Positions 54,382 through 63,553 of a stretch of 64,000 nucleotides of DNA are shown piece after piece. A program made the translations under genes and the position numbers. The stretch covers positions 248,001 through 312,000 of the forward strand of contig NZ_FOKL01000003.1 of the NCBI RefSeq assembly GCF_900112025.1, given 5' to 3'. Numbering within the stretch: position 1 is the first letter of the stretch; each line of letters opens with the position of its first letter. The notes below the pieces were generated by a model. That model worked only from the letters and a program-made list of their open reading frames with translations, ran no database searches and had not been told where the DNA came from. This DNA comes from Janthinobacterium sp. 344. GTDB taxonomy: Bacteria > Pseudomonadota > Gammaproteobacteria > Burkholderiales > Burkholderiaceae_D.

Positions 54382-55317
54382 ATGAAAAAAGTCATTACCG
54401 CCACCCTGCTGCTGTCCGCCGCCTGCGGCGCCTTCGCCGCCGACAAACCGCTGAAATCGATCGGCGTGAGCGTGGGCGACCTGGCCAACCCGTTCTTCGT
54501 GGCGATCGGCCGCGGCGCGGAAGAAAGCGCGAAGAAAATCGGCGGCCCCGGCGTGAAAGTCACGACGGTGTCCAGCAAGTATGACCTGAACACGCAGGTG
54601 GACCAGATTGAAAACTTCATCGCCAACAAGACCGACATTATCATCCTGAACGCCGTCGACTCGAAGGGCATCGCGCCCGCCATCAAGAAAGCGCGCAACG
54701 CGGGCGTAGTGGTGATCGCCGTCGACGTGGGCGCCGTGGGCGCGTCGGCCACCGTGATGTCCGACAACACCATGGCCGGCGACGTGTCGTGCGCCTACCT
54801 GGCCAAGCAGATCGGCGGCAAGGGCAATGTGGTGATACTCAACGGCCCGCCCGTCACGTCCGTGATCGACCGCGTGAATGGCTGCAAGAAGACCCTGGCC
54901 GCGTTCAAGGACATCAAGATCCTGTCCGACAACCAGAACGCGGGCGGCAGCCGCGACGGCGGCATGACCGTGATGTCGAACCTGCTGACGGCCCATCCGA
55001 AGATCGACGCCGTGTTCGCCATCAACGATCCGACGGGCATCGGCGCCGAACTGGCCATCAAGCAATCGAAGCGCACGGACGTCAAACTGATCACGGCCGT
55101 CGACGGCGCGCCCGATGGCCAGAACGCCCTGAAAAACAAGGCCGGCCTGTTTGCCGCCACCTCGGCGCAAAACCCGTACCGCATGGCGACCGATGCCGTG
55201 CAGATGGGCTACGACATCATGAACGGCCGCACGCCGAAGCAGACCATGGTGCTGTTGCCGACGCCGGCCATCACCAAGGAAAACGTCGCCACCTACACGG
55301 GCTGGGTACGGAACTGA
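54382..55317 (+). CDS. Sugar ABC transporter periplasmic binding protein (RbsB type)
   Basis: A 311-aa type I periplasmic binding protein with a signal peptide (KKVITATLLLSAACGAFAAD). The mature fold has IGVSVGDLANPFFVAIGRGA, TQVDQIENFIANKTDIIILN and AINDPTGIGAELAIKQ, typical of ribose/xylose-type proteins. It delivers a sugar to the permease and ATPase downstream; with xylB and tal as partners a pentose or pentitol is likely. Start 54382 has a TTGGAGATCCTC site. Confidence 0.9.
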   Translation: MKKVITATLLLSAACGAFAADKPLKSIGVSVGDLANPFFVAIGRGAEESAKKIGGPGVKVTTVSSKYDLNTQVDQIENFIANKTDIIILNAVDSKGIAPAIKKARNAGVVVIAVDVGAVGASATVMSDNTMAGDVSCAYLAKQIGGKGNVVILNGPPVTSVIDRVNGCKKTLAAFKDIKILSDNQNAGGSRDGGMTVMSNLLTAHPKIDAVFAINDPTGIGAELAIKQSKRTDVKLITAVDGAPDGQNALKNKAGLFAATSAQNPYRMATDAVQMGYDIMNGRTPKQTMVLLPTPAITKENVATYTGWVRN

Positions 55318-55394
55318 TCTGCCTGACCTGAACCACGTGGCGCCGCCGGCCAGCCGGCAGGCGGCGCCAGTTTCACCAGCAAGGAAGGACAGTC

Positions 55395-56894
55395 ATGAGC
55401 GACGATATTATTTTTGAAATGCGCGGCATCGAGAAGCGCTTTGGCGCCACGCGCGCGCTGCGCGGCGTGCACCTGACGGTGCGCAGCGGCGAAATCCATG
55501 CCGTGATGGGCGAGAATGGCGCCGGCAAGAGCACCCTGATGAAGATTTTATCGGGCGTCTACACGCCGGACGCCGGTGAAATCATTCTCGACGGTAAGCC
55601 GATCAAGATCCGCAACCCGGGCGAGGCCCGCGCGCTGGGCATCAACCTGATCTACCAGGAACTGAGCGTAGCCAAGAACATGACGGTGGCGCAGAACGTC
55701 TTCATGGGCAGCGAACCGCAGGGCCCGTTCTGGACCGTCAAGGGCGGCGAAATGCGCGCGCGCACCAACGCCATCCTGGCCGACCTCGGCTCGCGCTTCA
55801 ACGCGGACACCATGGTATCGACGCTGTCGATCGCCGAGCAGCAGCAGGTGGAAATCGCCCGCGCCCTCGTGCACGAAAGCCGCATCCTGATCATGGACGA
55901 GCCCACTGCCGCCCTGTCGGACCGGGAAACCGAACAACTGTTCCGCATCATCGAAGAGCAGCGCGACAAGGGCCTGGCCGTGCTCTACATCAGCCACCGC
56001 ATGGCCGAGGTGGAGCGTTTGGCGCGCCGCATCACGGTGCTGCGCGACGGCGCCTATGTGGGTGAGCTGGGCAAGGATGAGCTGGATCAAAAGAAAGTCG
56101 TGCAAATGATGGTGGGCCGTCCCGCCGACGACTTTTATGCGCACCAGCGCCGCACGACGCGGGGCGCCGAGCGCCTGCGCGTGGCAAACGTGGGCGGCGG
56201 CAAGGTCAAGCCCGCCTCGTTCAGCCTGCACGCGGGCGAAGTGACGGGCCTGGCCGGCCTGGTCGGCGCGGGCCGCACGGAACTGGCGCGCCTGATCTTT
56301 GGCGCCGACAAGAAAGCATCGGGGCAAGTATGGCTCGACGGCCAGGAAGTGCATATCCAGCGCCCGCTGGCGGCCATCCGCCACGGCATCGGCTACCTGC
56401 CGGAAGACCGCAAGAGCCTGGGCCTGTTCATGCAATTGTCGGCCATGGAAAACATGTCGATGAACATCCTGTCCAGGCATGCGACGGCGGGCGTGGTCAA
56501 CCGTGGCGCCTTGACCCAGCTCACGCGCGAGGCGATCGCCAACCTCAACGTCAAGGTCTCGGGACCGGACGGCATCGTGGGCGGGCTTTCCGGCGGCAAC
56601 CAGCAGAAAGTCTTGCTGGCGCGCTGGCTGGCCATCGCGCCGAAAGTGCTGATCCTCGACGAACCGACGCGGGGCGTGGACGTGGGCGCGAAGAGCGAAA
56701 TCTACAAGATCATCCACCAGCTGGCAGATGCGGGCACGGCCGTGCTGTGCATTTCCAGCGAACTGGCCGAGCTGGTCGGCATCTGCGACCGCGTGATGGT
56801 GATGTGCGAAGGACGGCTGACGGGCGAAGTGACGGGCGACGACATCACGCAGGAAAACATCCTCGCCTACGCCACCCAGCTGGAAGCGGCATAA
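55395..56894 (+). CDS. Sugar ABC transporter ATP-binding protein (RbsA type, two NBDs)
   Basis: A 499-aa tandem ATPase. The first half has Walker A GENGAGKSTLMKIL, signature LSIAEQQQVEIARAL and Walker B ILIMDEPTAALS. The second half has the degenerate P-loop GLVGAGRTELARLIFG, signature LSGGNQQKVLLARWL and ILDEPTRGVDVGAK. That is the family layout of RbsA, XylG and AraG. It energises the importer for the sugar. Confidence 0.94.
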   Translation: MSDDIIFEMRGIEKRFGATRALRGVHLTVRSGEIHAVMGENGAGKSTLMKILSGVYTPDAGEIILDGKPIKIRNPGEARALGINLIYQELSVAKNMTVAQNVFMGSEPQGPFWTVKGGEMRARTNAILADLGSRFNADTMVSTLSIAEQQQVEIARALVHESRILIMDEPTAALSDRETEQLFRIIEEQRDKGLAVLYISHRMAEVERLARRITVLRDGAYVGELGKDELDQKKVVQMMVGRPADDFYAHQRRTTRGAERLRVANVGGGKVKPASFSLHAGEVTGLAGLVGAGRTELARLIFGADKKASGQVWLDGQEVHIQRPLAAIRHGIGYLPEDRKSLGLFMQLSAMENMSMNILSRHATAGVVNRGALTQLTREAIANLNVKVSGPDGIVGGLSGGNQQKVLLARWLAIAPKVLILDEPTRGVDVGAKSEIYKIIHQLADAGTAVLCISSELAELVGICDRVMVMCEGRLTGEVTGDDITQENILAYATQLEAA

Positions 56895-56918
56895 GAATAA
56901 TCATTCAGGAGATTCAAC

Positions 56919-57929
56919 ATGACAACTACTACCACAGGTGGCGCCGCGCGCGCCGGTGACCCCTTCAATGCCTCGAACCTGATGCGCCGCCTGGGCATGC
57001 TGCCCGTGCTGGTGGTGCTGTACCTGGCCATGTATGGCCTGACCGTGTATTTCTCGGCCGATGGCACGTCGACGTTCATGACCAGCAATAACACCATGAA
57101 CATCTTCCGCCAGGTGTCGATCAATATCGTGCTGGCCTCGGGCATGACCTTCGTCATTTTGACCAGCGGCATCGACCTGTCCGTCGGCTCCGTGCTGGCC
57201 GTCTCGGCCGTGGCAGGCATGCTGATGTCCTTGTCGGCCCAGTTCGCCGGCTTTTCGATTCCCACCTTCCTCATCGTCGGCTTGCTGCTGGGCGCGCTGA
57301 ACGGCGTGCTGGTGGCCCTCGTCGGCCTGAACCCGTTCGTCGTGACCCTGGGCACCATGACGGCGCTGCGCGGCGCGGCCTATCTGCTGGCCGACGGCAC
57401 CAGCGTGCTGAACACGGAAATCCCCAGCTTCGAATGGATGGGCAACGGCAGCTTCCTGGCCGTGCCCTGGCTGATCTGGCTGGCCGCGGCCGTGGTGCTG
57501 CTGACCTGGTTTATTTTACGCAAGACGACGCTGGGCCTGCATATCTACGCCGTCGGCGGCAATATCCAGGCGGCACGCCTGACGGGCATCAAGGTCGGCC
57601 TCGTGCTGATGTTTGTCTACACCATCAGCGGCCTGTTCGCGGGCCTGGGCGGCGCCATGTCGGCCAGCCGCCTGTATGCGGCCAACGGCAACTGGGGTAC
57701 CGGTTATGAACTGGACGCCATCGCGGCCGTGGTGCTGGGCGGCACGAGCCTGATGGGCGGCGTCGGTTCCGTCTGGGGCACCGTCATCGGCGCCCTGATC
57801 ATCGGCGTGATGAACAATGGCTTGACGATCCTGGGCTTGTCGTCGTTCTGGCAGTATGTGGCGAAAGGCGTGGTGATCGTGCTGGCCGTGATTCTGGATA
57901 AATGGCGCCAGAGCCACGCGCAGAATTAA
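56919..57929 (+). CDS. Sugar ABC transporter permease (RbsC type)
   Basis: Inner-membrane permease of 336 aa with about eight to ten helices. GIDLSVGSVLAVSAVAGM, GLNPFVVTLGTMTALRGAAY, AVGGNIQAARLTGIKV and LGGTSLMGGVGSVWGTVIGA are hallmarks of the RbsC/XylH family. It is the last gene of the operon and is followed by a palindromic repeat. Confidence 0.94.
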   Translation: MTTTTTGGAARAGDPFNASNLMRRLGMLPVLVVLYLAMYGLTVYFSADGTSTFMTSNNTMNIFRQVSINIVLASGMTFVILTSGIDLSVGSVLAVSAVAGMLMSLSAQFAGFSIPTFLIVGLLLGALNGVLVALVGLNPFVVTLGTMTALRGAAYLLADGTSVLNTEIPSFEWMGNGSFLAVPWLIWLAAAVVLLTWFILRKTTLGLHIYAVGGNIQAARLTGIKVGLVLMFVYTISGLFAGLGGAMSASRLYAANGNWGTGYELDAIAAVVLGGTSLMGGVGSVWGTVIGALIIGVMNNGLTILGLSSFWQYVAKGVVIVLAVILDKWRQSHAQN

Positions 57930-57934
57930 CATCC

Positions 57935-57998
57935 GGGGTCAGACCCTCAACACCGCTAACGCAAAGCTCTGCGCCAACGTTATCGGGGGTCTGACCCC
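57935..57998. repeat. Palindromic intergenic repeat, copy 7 (long loop)
   Basis: Arms GGGGTCAGACCC (57935-57946) and GGGTCTGACCCC (57987-57998) match perfectly but are separated by a 40-base loop, unlike the 3-base loop of other copies. It lies between the permease stop and a convergent GNAT gene, so it could limit read-through in both directions. Confidence 0.8.
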
Positions 57999-58003
57999 AG
58001 CAG

Positions 58004-58429
58004 TTAAAACTGCAGCCGCATCTCCACATGCGCAATCCCCGCCTCTTCAAATTGTTCCCCCTGCTGCACGAAACCGTGGCGCGCATAGAATGGCGCGGCC
58101 ACGGTTTGCGCATTCAGCACCACGGCGGCATCGCCGCGCTCGCGCGCCTTGTCCATCAGCAAGGTCAAGATGGCGCCACCCACGCCCGTGCCGCGGCCCG
58201 GCTGGCGCACGGCCATGCGGCCGATATGGCCGTCCGGCAATAACCGGCCCGTGCCGATGGCGGCGCCAGCCGCGTCATAGGCGACGGCGTGCAGGCAGAC
58301 GGCGTCCATGTCGTCGAGTTCGATCTCGGCCGGCACTTTCTGTTCATCGACAAAGACTTCAAAACGGATGGCGGTGGCGTCAGGGCCCAGGGTGGCCCAG
58401 TCGCCGAGGCGGATGGTGTGCATGGTCAT
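58004..58429 (-). CDS. GNAT family N-acetyltransferase
   Basis: A 141-aa GNAT protein: IRFEVFVDEQKVPAEIELDD, then GTGRLLPDGHIGRMAVRQPG with the acetyl-CoA loop GRGTGVGGAILTLL, ending NAQTVAAPFYARHGF. The order and FVxEQxVP motif match the YjcF/ElaA-like subfamily. Substrate unknown. Start 58429 (MTMHTIRLGD) is a guess between two close ATGs; no strong ribosome site is seen. Confidence 0.85.
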   Translation of the reverse strand: MTMHTIRLGDWATLGPDATAIRFEVFVDEQKVPAEIELDDMDAVCLHAVAYDAAGAAIGTGRLLPDGHIGRMAVRQPGRGTGVGGAILTLLMDKARERGDAAVVLNAQTVAAPFYARHGFVQQGEQFEEAGIAHVEMRLQF

Positions 58430-58489
58430 GGTGTGCGGTAGAAAAAGACAGGCCATCATTGTCGCACGGCCTGCCTTTCCAGAGCGAGA

Positions 58490-59485
58490 TCAGCCGAGCT
58501 TGACCAGCTGCTTGCCGAAGTTACGGCCCTTCAGCAGGCCGATGAAGGCGTCCGGCGCGCTGGCCAGGCCCTCGGCCACGGATTCGCGGAAGGCCAGCTT
58601 GCCCGTCGCCACCAGGCTACCCAGCTCCGCCAGGCCCTGCGGCCAGAATTCCGGCTGCTCCGACACGATGAAGCCGCGCACGGTCAGACGGTTGGTGAGG
58701 ATGAAGCGCGCGTTGTCGATCGGCGTCGGCTCGCCGTTGTAGCCGGCGATCCAGCCGCACAGGGCCACGCGGCCAAACGCGTTGGTGCGCGCCAGCGCCG
58801 CATCGAACACGGCGCCGCCCACGTTTTCAAAGATGGCGTCGATGCCGTCCGGCGTGGCCGCCGCCAGGTCATCTTGCAAATTGCCCGCCTTGTAGTCGAC
58901 GCAGGCGTCGAAACCCAGTTCCTTGACGACATACGCGCATTTCTCCGCGCCGCCGGCGATGCCGACCACCCGGCAGCCTTTCAATTTGGCCAGCTGGCCC
59001 ACGACGCTGCCGACGGCGCCGCTGGCGGCCGACACCACCACCGTCTCGCCCGCTTTCGGCGCCATGATCTGGTTCAAGCCATACCACGCCGTCATGCCCG
59101 GCATGCCCACGGCGCCCAAGTAGGCCGAGGCCGGGATATGCGTCGTATCGACCTTGCGCAGCATCGTGCCGTCCGATACGGCCACTTCCGTCCAGCCCAA
59201 GGTTCCCACGACGGTGTCGCCCACGGCAAACTTCGGATGCTTCGATTCCAGCACCACGCCGACCGTGCCGCCGATCATGGTTTCATCGAGCGCCTGCGGC
59301 GCCGCATAGCTTTTATTCGTGCTCATGCGCCCCCGCATGTAGGGATCCAGGGACAGATACTGGTTACGCACCAGCAATTCACCATCCTTAATGGCGGGAA
59401 TGTCTTTGGTTTCCAGACGGAAATTATCCGGCTGCACTTCGCCCGTGGGGCGCGAGGCGAGGACGATGCGTTGGTAGGTGGTCAT
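58490..59485 (-). CDS. NADP-dependent MDR oxidoreductase (CurA/prostaglandin reductase type)
   Basis: A 331-aa zinc-independent medium-chain reductase. NQYLSLDPYMRGRMS near the N-terminus is the family signature, then VVGTLGWTEVAV, the nucleotide-binding SAASGAVGSVVGQLAKLKGC with VVGIAGGAEK, and FENVGGAVFDAAL. It likely reduces alpha,beta-unsaturated carbonyls with NADPH. ATG 59485 has AAGGAGCCTTC before it. It lies next to a palindromic repeat upstream. Confidence 0.92.
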   Translation of the reverse strand: MTTYQRIVLASRPTGEVQPDNFRLETKDIPAIKDGELLVRNQYLSLDPYMRGRMSTNKSYAAPQALDETMIGGTVGVVLESKHPKFAVGDTVVGTLGWTEVAVSDGTMLRKVDTTHIPASAYLGAVGMPGMTAWYGLNQIMAPKAGETVVVSAASGAVGSVVGQLAKLKGCRVVGIAGGAEKCAYVVKELGFDACVDYKAGNLQDDLAAATPDGIDAIFENVGGAVFDAALARTNAFGRVALCGWIAGYNGEPTPIDNARFILTNRLTVRGFIVSEQPEFWPQGLAELGSLVATGKLAFRESVAEGLASAPDAFIGLLKGRNFGKQLVKLG

Positions 59486-59531
59486 GAAGGCTCCTTGTTG
59501 GACGAACAATCTAAACCCCAGAGCAAATGCC

Positions 59532-59558
59532 GGGGTCAGACCCTGAGGGTCCGACCCC
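59532..59558. repeat. Palindromic intergenic repeat, copy 8
   Basis: Arms GGGGTCAGACCC and GGGTCCGACCCC with a TGA loop and one A/C mismatch. Flanking AACCCCA (just before) and TGGGGTT (just after) are also complementary, extending the structure. It lies between the oxidoreductase and Dabb genes. Confidence 0.8.
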
Positions 59559-59585
59559 CGCCCTTCGTTTGGGGTTAACGGGTTT

Positions 59586-59888
59586 TCACACTTCGTAGTC
59601 CATGCACTGTCTGGCTTCCCGCACGGCCCCAAAAAACGGCTTGATCTTCACATGCTCGGGGTGGTTCTGGTAGGCGTCGAGCGCTGCGCGGCTGGCGAAC
59701 TCGCTGTACAGGACGATGTCGTAGGTCGCTTCCAGGCCCGGCTGGGCCACGGCCGCTTCGAATTTCAGGATGCCGGGCACCAGGTTGGAACAGGAATCGA
59801 GCAAGGCTTTCAGCTTCAGAGCGTTGGTGGCGCGGTCGGCGCCTTCGGCGTGGTCCTTGAGTTTCCAGAAAACGATGTGCTTGATCAT
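59586..59888 (-). CDS. Dabb (stress-responsive alpha/beta barrel) family protein
   Basis: A 100-aa protein starting IKHIVFWKLKDHAEGADRAT, with the characteristic VPGILKFEAAV, YDIVLYSEFASRAALDAYQN and HPEHVKIKPFF. Dabb proteins form small dimeric barrels; some bind or cyclise small molecules, but the function here is unknown. Start 59888 follows the domain edge. Confidence 0.88.
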   Translation of the reverse strand: MIKHIVFWKLKDHAEGADRATNALKLKALLDSCSNLVPGILKFEAAVAQPGLEATYDIVLYSEFASRAALDAYQNHPEHVKIKPFFGAVREARQCMDYEV

Positions 59889-60014
59889 GGTGGCAGACAG
59901 GTTGTTTATCAATGAAGCATTACTGTACCCGCTATCGGCGCGCCGTGCAGGAACCGGACACAGAACGCAAACGGGCGGCACCCAGGCCGCCCGCAGACTG
60001 GGGTCACGCAAACA

Positions 60015-61193
60015 TCACAGCACTTCGAACAGACCGGCCGCGCCCTGCCCGCCGCCGATGCACATGGTCACGACCACGTATTTGACGCCGCGGCGCTTGC
60101 CTTCGATCAGGGCGTGGCCCGTCAGGCGGGCGCCCGACACGCCATACGGGTGGCCGACGGCGATCGCCCCGCCGTTCACGTTCAGGCGGTCGAGCGGAAT
60201 GCCCAGCGTATCGGCGCAGTACAGCACTTGCACGGCGAACGCTTCATTGAGTTCCCACAGGCCGATGTCGGCCACCGTCAAGCCCGCCTTTTTCAGCAGC
60301 TTGGGGATGGCAAACACCGGGCCGATGCCCATTTCATCGGGTTCGCAGCCGGCCACGGCAAAGCCGCGGAAGATGCCCAAGGGCTGCAAGCCTTTCGCTT
60401 CGGCCACTTTCGCATTCATGACGATGGCCATCGAAGCGCCGTCGGAAAACTGGCTGGCATTGCCGGCGCTGATGACGCCGCCGGGAATGGCCGGGCGGAT
60501 CTTCGCCACGCCGTCATACGTCGTGTCGGCGCGGATGCCTTCATCGGCGGCGATCGTCACTTCGCGCGACACCAGCATGCCGCTGGCCTTGTCGGCCACG
60601 CCCATGACGGTGGTCATCGGCACGATTTCCGCGTCGAACAGGCCGGCGGCCTGGGCGCTTGCTGCGCGCTGCTGGCTTTGCGCGCCATACGCATCCTGGC
60701 GCTCGCGCGAAATCTGGTAGCGCTTGGCCACCGTCTCGGCCGTCTGCAGCATGGGCCAGTACACTTCCGGCTTGTGCTGCTGCAGCCAGACTTCCCGGTA
60801 CATATGCGTGTTCATTTCGTTTTGCACGCAGGAAATCGATTCCACGCCACCCGCCGCATAGATATCGCCTTCGCCGGCGATGATGCGCTGCGCCGCCAGG
60901 GCGATGGCTTGCAGGCCCGAGGAACAGAACCGGTTGACGGTCATGCCCGCCGTGGTGACGGGACAGCCTGCGCGCAAGGCCACCTGGCGCGCGATGTTGC
61001 CGCCCGTGGCGCCTTCGGGAAAGGCGCAGCCGACCAGCACGTCCTCCACTTCGCCCGCCTCGATGCGCGCGCGCTCGATGGCGGCCGCCAGCACATGGCC
61101 GCCCAGGGTGGCGCCATGCGTCATGTTGAACGCGCCTTTCCAGGACTTGGCCAGGCCCGTGCGGGCGGTCGATACGATGACGGCTTCATTCAT
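60015..61193 (-). CDS. Acetyl-CoA acyltransferase (thiolase)
   Basis: A 392-aa thiolase. The acylated Cys is at residue 90 ([17 protein letters not shown]); the catalytic His lies in [14 protein letters not shown] and the second Cys in [13 protein letters not shown]. Overall similarity is to FadA/PhaA-like degradative and biosynthetic thiolases; no beta-oxidation partner (hydratase/dehydrogenase) is adjacent, so direction is not clear. The ATG at 61193 is preceded by AAGGAGACAC. Confidence 0.92.
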   Translation of the reverse strand: MNEAVIVSTARTGLAKSWKGAFNMTHGATLGGHVLAAAIERARIEAGEVEDVLVGCAFPEGATGGNIARQVALRAGCPVTTAGMTVNRFCSSGLQAIALAAQRIIAGEGDIYAAGGVESISCVQNEMNTHMYREVWLQQHKPEVYWPMLQTAETVAKRYQISRERQDAYGAQSQQRAASAQAAGLFDAEIVPMTTVMGVADKASGMLVSREVTIAADEGIRADTTYDGVAKIRPAIPGGVISAGNASQFSDGASMAIVMNAKVAEAKGLQPLGIFRGFAVAGCEPDEMGIGPVFAIPKLLKKAGLTVADIGLWELNEAFAVQVLYCADTLGIPLDRLNVNGGAIAVGHPYGVSGARLTGHALIEGKRRGVKYVVVTMCIGGGQGAAGLFEVL

Positions 61194-61312
61194 GCTGTGT
61201 CTCCTTGTGGGCATATTATTGGGTGGGAAATCTGCGCAATCAGAATAGCACATTTAAGTACGGTCGTTCGCAAAGTTGCGCGCACTTTCCGCCGGCGGGA
61301 AATGCCGCTCAC

Positions 61313-61332
61313 TGTAAGTTTGATGTAAGTTT
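61313..61332. promoter_or_regulatory. Direct repeat in the thiolase-MFS spacer
   Basis: The word TGTAAGTTT occurs at 61313-61321 and 61324-61332, spaced 11 bases start to start (one helical turn). It lies between the divergent thiolase and MHS transporter genes, about 110 bases before the transporter start, and could be a regulator site. Confidence 0.35.
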
Positions 61333-61440
61333 CAAGCAAGCATGACGTAAGGTTCGGAGAACACACTCGCCTCCAGCTGTTGCAAGAATGGTCAAAAAAG
61401 ACCTCGGCACCAGTTCACTATAAATATAGGGAGACAAACC

Positions 61441-63141
61441 ATGGCAACACCATCCGGCTCGGCCGACGTACGGAAAATTTCCACCAAGGGAACTCCGATT
61501 ACGCCTGAGGAACGCAAGGTCATCTTCGCGTCCTCGCTAGGCACTGTCTTTGAATGGTACGATTTTTACCTGTACGGTTCGCTGGCATCCATCATCGCCA
61601 AGCAATTCTTCATCGGCGACCCCACCACCACCTTCATTTTCGCGCTGCTGGCGTTTGCCGCCGGCTTCATCGTGCGTCCGTTCGGCGCGCTGGTCTTCGG
61701 CCGCCTGGGCGACATGATCGGCCGCAAGTACACCTTCCTGGTGACCATCATCATCATGGGCGGCTCCACCTTCATCGTCGGCCTGCTGCCGGGCCATGCC
61801 TCGATCGGCATCGCCGCGCCGATCATCCTCGTCATCCTGCGCATCCTGCAAGGCCTGGCGCTGGGCGGCGAATACGGCGGCGCGGCCACCTACGTGGCGG
61901 AACATGCGCCGGAAGGCAAGCGCGGCGCGTTCACGGCATGGATACAGACCACGGCCACGCTGGGCTTCTTCCTCTCGCTGATGGTCATCCTGGGCACCCG
62001 CCTGGCGACGGGCGAGCAGGCGTTCGAGGCGTGGGGCTGGCGCGTGCCGTTCCTGCTCTCCGTGGTGCTGCTGGGTATTTCCGTCTGGATCCGCATGGCC
62101 ATGAATGAATCGCCGGCATTCGCCAAGATGAAGGCCGAAGGCAAGACGTCGAAAGCCCCGCTGACGGAAGCGTTCGGCAAGTGGAAAAACCTGAAGATCG
62201 TCATCCTGGCCCTGATCGGCCTGACCGCCGGCCAGGCCGTCGTCTGGTACACGGGCCAGTTCTACGCCCTGTTCTTCATGATCCAGACCCTGAAAGTGGA
62301 CCTGGCAACGGCCAACGTGCTGGTCGCCATCGCCCTGCTGCTGGCCACGCCGTTCTTCCTGTTCTTCGGCAGCCTGTCCGACCGCATCGGCCGCAAGTAC
62401 ATCATCCTCGGCGGCTGCCTGATCGCCGCCCTGACCTACTTCCCGATCTTCAACGGCCTGACGCACTTCGCCAATCCGCAGCTGGAAGCAGCACTGAAGA
62501 ACTCGCCAGTGGTGGTGGTGGCCGATCCCGCCTCGTGCCACTTCCAGTTCAACATGACGGGCACGAAGAAATTCCCGTCGTCGTGCGACATCGCCACCGG
62601 CTTCCTGTCGAACAGCTCGGTCAACTACACGAAGGAAGACGCACCGGCCGGCTCCATCGCCAAGGTACGCATCGGCACGAAGGAGTTTTCCTCGTTCAAC
62701 GCCGTCATGACGGCCGACGGCTTGAACTTCGATGCGGAAAGCAAGGCCCACGAAGCGGCGCTGAAGAAGGAACTGGGCGCCGGCATCAAGGAAGCGGGCT
62801 ACCCGGCCAAGGCCGATCCGGAACAGATCAACAAGCCGATGGTCGTCTTGCTGCTGTTCATCCTGGTGCTGTACGTGACCATGGTGTACGGCCCGATCGC
62901 CGCCATGCTGGTGGAAATGTTCCCGACCCGCATCCGCTACACGTCGATGTCCCTGCCCTACCATATCGGTAACGGCTGGTTCGGCGGCCTGCTGCCCACC
63001 ACGGCCTTCGCGCTGGTGGCCTTCAAGGGCGACATCTATTACGGCCTGTGGTATCCGATCGTCGTCGCCCTGGCGACTGTGGTGATCGGCACCCTGTTTG
63101 TCGGCGAAACCAAGGACAACAATATCTACGCCGACGACTGA
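61441..63141 (+). CDS. MHS-family MFS transporter with a large periplasmic loop
   Basis: Inner-membrane symporter of 566 aa. SSLGTVFEWYDFYLYGSLAS, RPFGALVFGRLGDMIGRKYT and LALGGEYGGAATYVAEHAPE are typical of the metabolite:H+ symporter family. Helix 9 is followed by an insert of about 120 residues (about 343-461) before helix 10, which topology puts in the periplasm; it contains Cys366 and Cys382. The ATG at 61441 follows GGGAGACAAACC, with TATAAATA about 20 bases upstream. Substrate unknown. Confidence 0.88.
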   Translation: MATPSGSADVRKISTKGTPITPEERKVIFASSLGTVFEWYDFYLYGSLASIIAKQFFIGDPTTTFIFALLAFAAGFIVRPFGALVFGRLGDMIGRKYTFLVTIIIMGGSTFIVGLLPGHASIGIAAPIILVILRILQGLALGGEYGGAATYVAEHAPEGKRGAFTAWIQTTATLGFFLSLMVILGTRLATGEQAFEAWGWRVPFLLSVVLLGISVWIRMAMNESPAFAKMKAEGKTSKAPLTEAFGKWKNLKIVILALIGLTAGQAVVWYTGQFYALFFMIQTLKVDLATANVLVAIALLLATPFFLFFGSLSDRIGRKYIILGGCLIAALTYFPIFNGLTHFANPQLEAALKNSPVVVVADPASCHFQFNMTGTKKFPSSCDIATGFLSNSSVNYTKEDAPAGSIAKVRIGTKEFSSFNAVMTADGLNFDAESKAHEAALKKELGAGIKEAGYPAKADPEQINKPMVVLLLFILVLYVTMVYGPIAAMLVEMFPTRIRYTSMSLPYHIGNGWFGGLLPTTAFALVAFKGDIYYGLWYPIVVALATVVIGTLFVGETKDNNIYADD

Positions 63142-63182
63142 GCGTCACCCCGCCCCGGCCGCGCTGCCGGGGCCTGCAAAAC

Positions 63183-63213
63183 AAAACGCCGCTGACATGT
63201 CAGCGGCGTTTTT
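63183..63213. terminator. Perfect-palindrome terminator after the MHS transporter
   Basis: A 30-base perfect inverted repeat, AAAACGCCGCTGACA and its complement (63183-63212), with a short T-run. A further GC-rich hairpin (GCCCCGGC/GCCGGGGC, 63152-63173) precedes it. It lies between the transporter and a convergent lipoprotein gene and may work in both directions. Confidence 0.85.
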
Positions 63214-63235
63214 CATGGCGCGGCGGCGTGCAAGC

Positions 63236-63439
63236 TTACTTGCCGCTGGCGCCCTGTTGCTGTCTGTCGCGGTGCTGCACGTATTCCTGATAGCTGGTCT
63301 GGTTGCGCTTGCGGCAGGCATTGCGGTCGTCGAAATTATTCAAGCTGTTGCAGTACTCGCCGATCTTGTCCCGGTTCGCGTCATACAGTACCTCGCAGCC
63401 GGTAATGGTCAACAGAAAGGGAACGATCAGATATTTCAT
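63236..63439 (-). CDS. Small lipoprotein (67 aa)
   Basis: A signal peptide KYLIVPFLLTITGC with a lipobox (LTITGC), then a short charged domain (EVLYDANRDKIGEYCNSLNN, FDDRNACRKRNQTSY) with two more Cys. It is probably membrane-anchored on the periplasmic side. Family not recognised. The start at 63439 places the signal peptide at the N-terminus. Confidence 0.7.
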   Translation of the reverse strand: MKYLIVPFLLTITGCEVLYDANRDKIGEYCNSLNNFDDRNACRKRNQTSYQEYVQHRDRQQQGASGK

Positions 63440-63553
63440 TGCTACTCTCATGGATAGGGACGGAATTGCGCGAAAAAAACACCAGATTGCCCACTTGATA
63501 AGCGAGCGGCTTATCTTAACGCGATCACGGCGCAAAGTACAAGCGCTCGGTTA

